From contig JANXSR010000225.1 of the NCBI GenBank assembly GCA_025352625.1, positions 1 to 43,384 of the forward strand: a DNA stretch of 43,384 bases, given 5' to 3'. The stretch is from Ferruginibacter sp. GTDB taxonomy: Bacteria; Bacteroidota; Bacteroidia; Chitinophagales; Chitinophagaceae. Shown here piece by piece: positions 38,939 to 43,384 of the stretch (position 1 is its first letter; every line of letters starts with the position of its first letter). The notes under the pieces were generated by a model. That model saw only the letters and a list, made by a program, of their open reading frames with translations. It searched no databases and was not told the DNA's origin. The position numbers were made by a program, and so were the translations under genes.

Positions 38939-39769
38939 ATGGAAACTCGGATAAAGATATTACTTCATTTTCTAATTTTGGTAGCCTTAGTTTCTTCCTG
39001 CCAAAAAAATGATGGTACAGGAGCAGGTAATATTGTACCGCCTGATTTTAAATTAAGTTATGGCGATTCGATTTTTTTTCTTCATAATCAGGCTACAGAT
39101 TATATCATAACTCCGACACAATCAGTAGCCGGCACATATGATGGTTTTCCGGAAGGAATAGAAATTGATACAAAGACAGGGGCAATTAATGTTTCAAAAT
39201 GCGAAACAGGCCTTCGTTATCGGATAACTTTTAAGCCAGATGGGGCTACTGATTCTTTTAGCACTGTTATACTTATTTCAGGTATCAATTTTCTGGATGG
39301 GTTTTATAAATTAACAACATCTGATTCTATTCTGGCCCCCATCTACAATGCTAAAAATTCCAATCCAATGCCCGGCACAAATAATGGAAGCGTTTTTGAT
39401 GAAGGTTCAAATTGCAATGGTGCAGGATGTAAAGTAAATGTATCAAATGGAACTATCAATCTTGCAGAAACAGTTCGAAATGGAGTTTTTGGTACTACAC
39501 CTTCCAATAATGACCGGCACGAATTTCAAATGAATTACCGTATCAATGATAAAAGTGATAAAGCACTAAATACCTTAAAAGTTAAATTGTATTATTTCGA
39601 TTCTATAAATGATGTTACGCAGGAAGTATATGATATCATTACTTCTCGTGAAGGCACCGTATTTCGGCAAAGTTCATCTGATAATTTAACTGCTGCCAAC
39701 TATAGGCCTTTTGGAACCAACAAGCCGTCAAAACCACGGCCGCCCTGTATTTTTATTCTTGCCAGGTAG
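38939..39769 (+). CDS. Hypothetical lipoprotein
   Basis: METRIKILLHFLILVALVSSCQK signal with lipobox; DGFPEGIEIDTKTGAINVSKCETGLRYRITF resembles a putative Ig-like repeat. Confidence 0.75.
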   Translation: METRIKILLHFLILVALVSSCQKNDGTGAGNIVPPDFKLSYGDSIFFLHNQATDYIITPTQSVAGTYDGFPEGIEIDTKTGAINVSKCETGLRYRITFKPDGATDSFSTVILISGINFLDGFYKLTTSDSILAPIYNAKNSNPMPGTNNGSVFDEGSNCNGAGCKVNVSNGTINLAETVRNGVFGTTPSNNDRHEFQMNYRINDKSDKALNTLKVKLYYFDSINDVTQEVYDIITSREGTVFRQSSSDNLTAANYRPFGTNKPSKPRPPCIFILAR

Positions 39770-39838
39770 ACACTGAAACCAAAGTATCCGGATTGTTTTG
39801 TAATTTCCCATAATTACAGCTACTCAAATTTATTCCGG

Positions 39839-42613
39839 ATGTTTCGTTATTGCATTTTATTTTTTGCTCTATTCCTGTTCCTATTTTCTCCTTATAGCCA
39901 GGATAACAAAGGAAGGTTGCAATATGAGCAATTGTATAATCAGGCGGAAAAATTGTATGGCATTGAAAATGCCAACGAAATCACTGATAGTCTTGCCCTT
40001 GTTACTTATCTGCAGGTAATTAATTTTTTGAATAATGAAAAGCAACACAATGTTATTTTAGTAGATAGTTATATCAAATGTGGCATATTGTCAATGTCTA
40101 AGAATTTGCCGGAGCAGGCACTTGGATTTTTTAGAGAAGCAATAGCTTCACAAAAAAAGGGAAATCATTTACCGGATTCTTTATTATTTCAACCCTATTT
40201 ATATGCGGGTAGCATTCATTATAATTTAAATAACCTCGATAGTGCCGTACTGTATTACTCAAAAGCAGAAGTTATTAGTAAAGAGAACAAAGTTTTAATT
40301 GAATCCGAGAGACTGTACAACAAGTTTGGGGCACTTTACTACGAAACCGGAGATTATAAAAAAAGTATTAATTACTTTAAAAAGGCGCTTTCAATAGTTG
40401 AAGAAACTAAACCTTCCAGTACTTTCTTTATTGTTAATTATAAAAATAATATTGCTACGGCACTTTTAAAACTACAGGAATATGACCAGGCTTTAAAAAT
40501 ATTCAACAGCATTCTCCCTTATCACCTGGCCGAAGATGCACTTTTTTACAACATCGGTAATGTTTACACAGAACAGGGTAATTATCCAGCTGCACTGAAT
40601 TATTTCAGAAAGATGAGGCAAATGGAGCATGAGAAATTAAATAGTATTACCAAAATTTTTTTAAAGCTTAAGGAGTACGATTCTGCGAGGTTATATTCTG
40701 CAAAAGCCCAAGATGCGTTTTTTAATAAAAAAGAAGATACAAGAAAAATAGACTTTGGCATAACACTAAAATACTCAGGCGATATTAAAATTGCCACGGG
40801 TAATGCATCGGATGCACTTAAAGACTATCAACTGGCCATCACAAATTTGGATCCTGTTTTCTCAGACACATCCATTAATAGTAATCCATCTTCTTTTTTA
40901 GGGCTTCAAAATTTTAGTTTGTTGTTTGATGCACTTGTCGCAAAAGCTATTGCTTTTAATTCATTAGATAGTCAACAGTCAAATCGTTATTACCTTAACC
41001 AATCGTTAAATGCTTACACATCTGCTCTGGCATTAGCCACACATATTGAACGTACATATTTTTCAGATGATGCAAGGTTGTTTCTTAAAAATAAAGTCAA
41101 TCCTGCCACGCAGCAAGCTGTTGAAGTTGCTACAAGCCTGTACAATCAATCGAAAGAAAAAAAATATTTGCAACTTGCATTTGGCTTTGTAGAAAATAAT
41201 AAAGCCTCTGTTTTGCAGGCCGGTATTCAAAATCTCGAATTGTCTTCTCTTTCAGGCCTTCCTGATAGTCTTGTATCCCGGGAAAAAAAATATAAATCTT
41301 TAATTGCAAAACTTGGTGTTCAACTAATCCAGGTAAATGATAGTTTGGGTTTTGCCGTTTTGCAAAAAAAAATGCAGGAAATAGAATTATCGCTTGCTGT
41401 TGTGCAGGGAGAATTGGATAAGAATCCTGTTTACCATCAATTGAAATTTAATAGTAGATTATTAAATATTGATAGTCTACAACAAAAGATGATAGCCGGT
41501 GATGAAGCTATCCTTTCTTATTATTATACCAAAAAGAGTTTGTTATGTTTTTATATTACAAAAAGTGAAGTTGGTTTTTCATCAGTACCCTTAAGGAATA
41601 ATTTTTTCACTTCGGTTATTGCTATAAGAAGAGAATTAGAAAATCCCAATGCTGCTAACCGTAAGCTTTTAGAGGATAAAAGTGCTGAACTTTTTAGTGA
41701 TTTAATTGCTCCTGTTTATAGGAAAATAGAAAATAAAGAGCATCTCATTATCGTACCTTACAATGAGATAAGTTACATTCCTTTTGAAATGTTACCGGTT
41801 AAAACTGACGGCTCCTTATTGTTAAACAAGTTTGCAATTTCCTATAATTATTCAGTCAATTTTATTACTGATAAAAAGATGGCGGATAAAGCAGCTTACA
41901 ATGTTTTAGCCATGGCACCTTTTGCAGAAAAAGACAATAATGCAATGGCAATGCCTTCGCTGCCGGCTTCAGGCGATGAGATTAATAACCTGCCTGGAAA
42001 AAAAATAATAGGAGTAGCGGCTACACGAACAGCATTTACATCCTTATCAGGTCAGTTTCCTATTATTCATCTTGCTACACATGCTGTTGTAAATGATGCC
42101 AATCCATTAACTTCTTATATTGAATTTTATGGTTTAAAAAAGAATGCTGATACCATACATCGTTTGTATGAAGCTGAAATTTATAATCTTGATATGAAGG
42201 CCGCCAAGCTGGTAATTTTAAGTGCCTGTGAAACAGGAAGCGGTTTATTGGTAAATGGAGAAGGAGTGATTAGTTTATCCAGGGCTTTTTCTTATGCAGG
42301 GTGTAAAAGTGTAATTACTTCTTTATGGAAAGCGGATGATATCGCCACTGCTTTTATTATTAAGAGGGTACATTATTATTTGCAAAAAGGACTGGCAAAA
42401 GATGAGGCGTTGCAAAAAGCGAAAATTGATTATTTAAAGAATGACGATATTGAGGCCAGGTTTAAAACACCTGCTTATTGGGCACACCTTGTATTAATAG
42501 GCGATCATACATCTTTAGTTAATAGCGGGTTTCGATGGGAGATTTTAGCCATAATTATTTTAATGTTGTTTTTAGTTATTGTTGCAATATTTAAAAGAAG
42601 AACCCGGGTATAA
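39839..42613 (+). CDS. TPR-repeat CHAT-domain protein, putative exported protease with C-terminal TM
   Basis: Signal peptide; TPR-like repeats (ALGFFREAIASQ, AVLYYSKAEVIS, SINYFKKALSIVEE); CHAT motifs IIHLATHAVVND and VILSACETGSG; C-terminal TM EILAIIILMLFLVIVAIFKRR. Confidence 0.88.
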   Translation: MFRYCILFFALFLFLFSPYSQDNKGRLQYEQLYNQAEKLYGIENANEITDSLALVTYLQVINFLNNEKQHNVILVDSYIKCGILSMSKNLPEQALGFFREAIASQKKGNHLPDSLLFQPYLYAGSIHYNLNNLDSAVLYYSKAEVISKENKVLIESERLYNKFGALYYETGDYKKSINYFKKALSIVEETKPSSTFFIVNYKNNIATALLKLQEYDQALKIFNSILPYHLAEDALFYNIGNVYTEQGNYPAALNYFRKMRQMEHEKLNSITKIFLKLKEYDSARLYSAKAQDAFFNKKEDTRKIDFGITLKYSGDIKIATGNASDALKDYQLAITNLDPVFSDTSINSNPSSFLGLQNFSLLFDALVAKAIAFNSLDSQQSNRYYLNQSLNAYTSALALATHIERTYFSDDARLFLKNKVNPATQQAVEVATSLYNQSKEKKYLQLAFGFVENNKASVLQAGIQNLELSSLSGLPDSLVSREKKYKSLIAKLGVQLIQVNDSLGFAVLQKKMQEIELSLAVVQGELDKNPVYHQLKFNSRLLNIDSLQQKMIAGDEAILSYYYTKKSLLCFYITKSEVGFSSVPLRNNFFTSVIAIRRELENPNAANRKLLEDKSAELFSDLIAPVYRKIENKEHLIIVPYNEISYIPFEMLPVKTDGSLLLNKFAISYNYSVNFITDKKMADKAAYNVLAMAPFAEKDNNAMAMPSLPASGDEINNLPGKKIIGVAATRTAFTSLSGQFPIIHLATHAVVNDANPLTSYIEFYGLKKNADTIHRLYEAEIYNLDMKAAKLVILSACETGSGLLVNGEGVISLSRAFSYAGCKSVITSLWKADDIATAFIIKRVHYYLQKGLAKDEALQKAKIDYLKNDDIEARFKTPAYWAHLVLIGDHTSLVNSGFRWEILAIIILMLFLVIVAIFKRRTRV

Positions 42614-42628
42614 AACTACACCCGGGTT
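42601..42628. terminator. Hairpin between convergent genes, overlapping the CHAT gene stop
   Basis: AACCCGGGT-ATAAAACTAC-ACCCGGGTT; 9-bp perfect stem, followed on the + strand by GGTTTTAT. Confidence 0.65.
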
Positions 42629-42648
42629 GGTTTTATAGGAATTATTTA

Positions 42649-43384
42649 TTACTTGTGGAGAACAACTGTTGCCACTTTTACATCTTCCTTTCCGGTAACC
42701 TTGATGTTATTGATAGTTGTGTCAAGATAGTTGTTGGCTGTTGCATGATACAATAAAGAGTAAGTGCCAGGTTTTAAAACAATAAATTTAAATTCACCTT
42801 CAGCTTCTGGTTTGGCACTTGTTGTGTCAGTACCATTAACAGCCATTACTATTGAGGCAGCATCTTTTGGACTCACACGTCCTTCTAAACCACCGGCTTT
42901 TTCTTTGCTGAATACTTTTACACTTGGTTTTAATTCAAACTCATTTCCGTGTTTTTTAATAGAACGGCCGGCATCAATGTCCATCCAAAAATTAGTAAGT
43001 CCACCTGAATTAAGTTGCACCATTGATTCATCAATTTTTATCACTACAAAATTGTCGTTGTTCTTTACTATAAGTGGAGAAGTAATTCCATTACTTTGAA
43101 CAGAGTTGTTGGTTCCTAAAGTAAGCCTTACTTTTTTTAATCCTTTTGTTGAAGGAAATGAGCTTGATGCAAATAATGTGTCGAGGCCATTTCTAAATGC
43201 AAGTATATCGTAAACACCTTGATGAATGTTAACTGATATCCAGCCTCCGGATATGTCACCTTTACTGTCATTGTCATCTGTTTCACTTTGGTGCTCGCTT
43301 TCATGTTTATCTTCTGCGCTGTCTTCAACTTTTATTTCTACTTTGGTTATGTCAAGAAAAACATGGTCGAATACCAGCGATTGG
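42649..43384 (-). CDS. DUF4382-like protein, 5' end beyond the window
   Basis: Frame is open past the GTG at 43044 to the window edge (...VFDHVFLDITKVEIKVEDSAEDKHESEHQSETDDNDSKGDISGGWISVNIHQGVYDILAFRNGLDTLFASSSFPSTKGLKKVRLTLGTNNSVQ...). Confidence 0.75.
   Translation of the reverse strand, partial: QSLVFDHVFLDITKVEIKVEDSAEDKHESEHQSETDDNDSKGDISGGWISVNIHQGVYDILAFRNGLDTLFASSSFPSTKGLKKVRLTLGTNNSVQSNGITSPLIVKNNDNFVVIKIDESMVQLNSGGLTNFWMDIDAGRSIKKHGNEFELKPSVKVFSKEKAGGLEGRVSPKDAASIVMAVNGTDTTSAKPEAEGEFKFIVLKPGTYSLLYHATANNYLDTTINNIKVTGKEDVKVATVVLHK

Noticed and set aside
39839-42613. gRAMP/Craspase-type CRISPR effector
   Set aside because: CHAT and TPR are present, but no gRAMP, cas or crRNA genes are nearby and the protein appears exported; not called a CRISPR component.

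Overview
This looks like an ordinary chromosomal segment of a low-GC Bacteroidota bacterium, probably Chitinophagaceae-like (inferred from gene content and TAnnTTTG-type promoter motifs). I found no rRNA, tRNA, CRISPR array, transposase or phage gene. Most genes are housekeeping: M19 dipeptidase, amidase, M32 carboxypeptidase, Nif3, zinc-ribbon protein, RecN, FabI, two ABC ATPases, PduO-type adenosyltransferase, GatC, TrpS, deoxynucleoside kinase, photolyase, MqnB/MqnD, two PTPS/QueD paralogs plus FolE, FabD, Mdh, EF-P, AccB/AccC, GlmM and cysteine desulfurase. The regions that most merit follow-up are: (1) an AT-rich two-component island at about 15.6-20.4 kb, with one histidine kinase lacking a recognisable sensor domain, a polytopic membrane protein, three NarL-type response regulators and a shared candidate inverted-repeat operator upstream of the two orphan regulators; (2) a lipoprotein plus TPR-CHAT putative protease with a predicted signal peptide and C-terminal membrane anchor (38.9-42.6 kb); (3) a tandem DUF3857/transglutaminase-like pair in which one member appears to have lost its catalytic residues; (4) a site matching the 7-1-7 Fur consensus just upstream of the PduO-type gene; (5) three tandem 16-bp repeats abutting the accC start codon; (6) a short ORF resembling a truncated PorP/SprF N-terminus. 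I did not find a clear, complete, previously undescribed system. All homology calls come from recognising motifs by eye, not from database searches.
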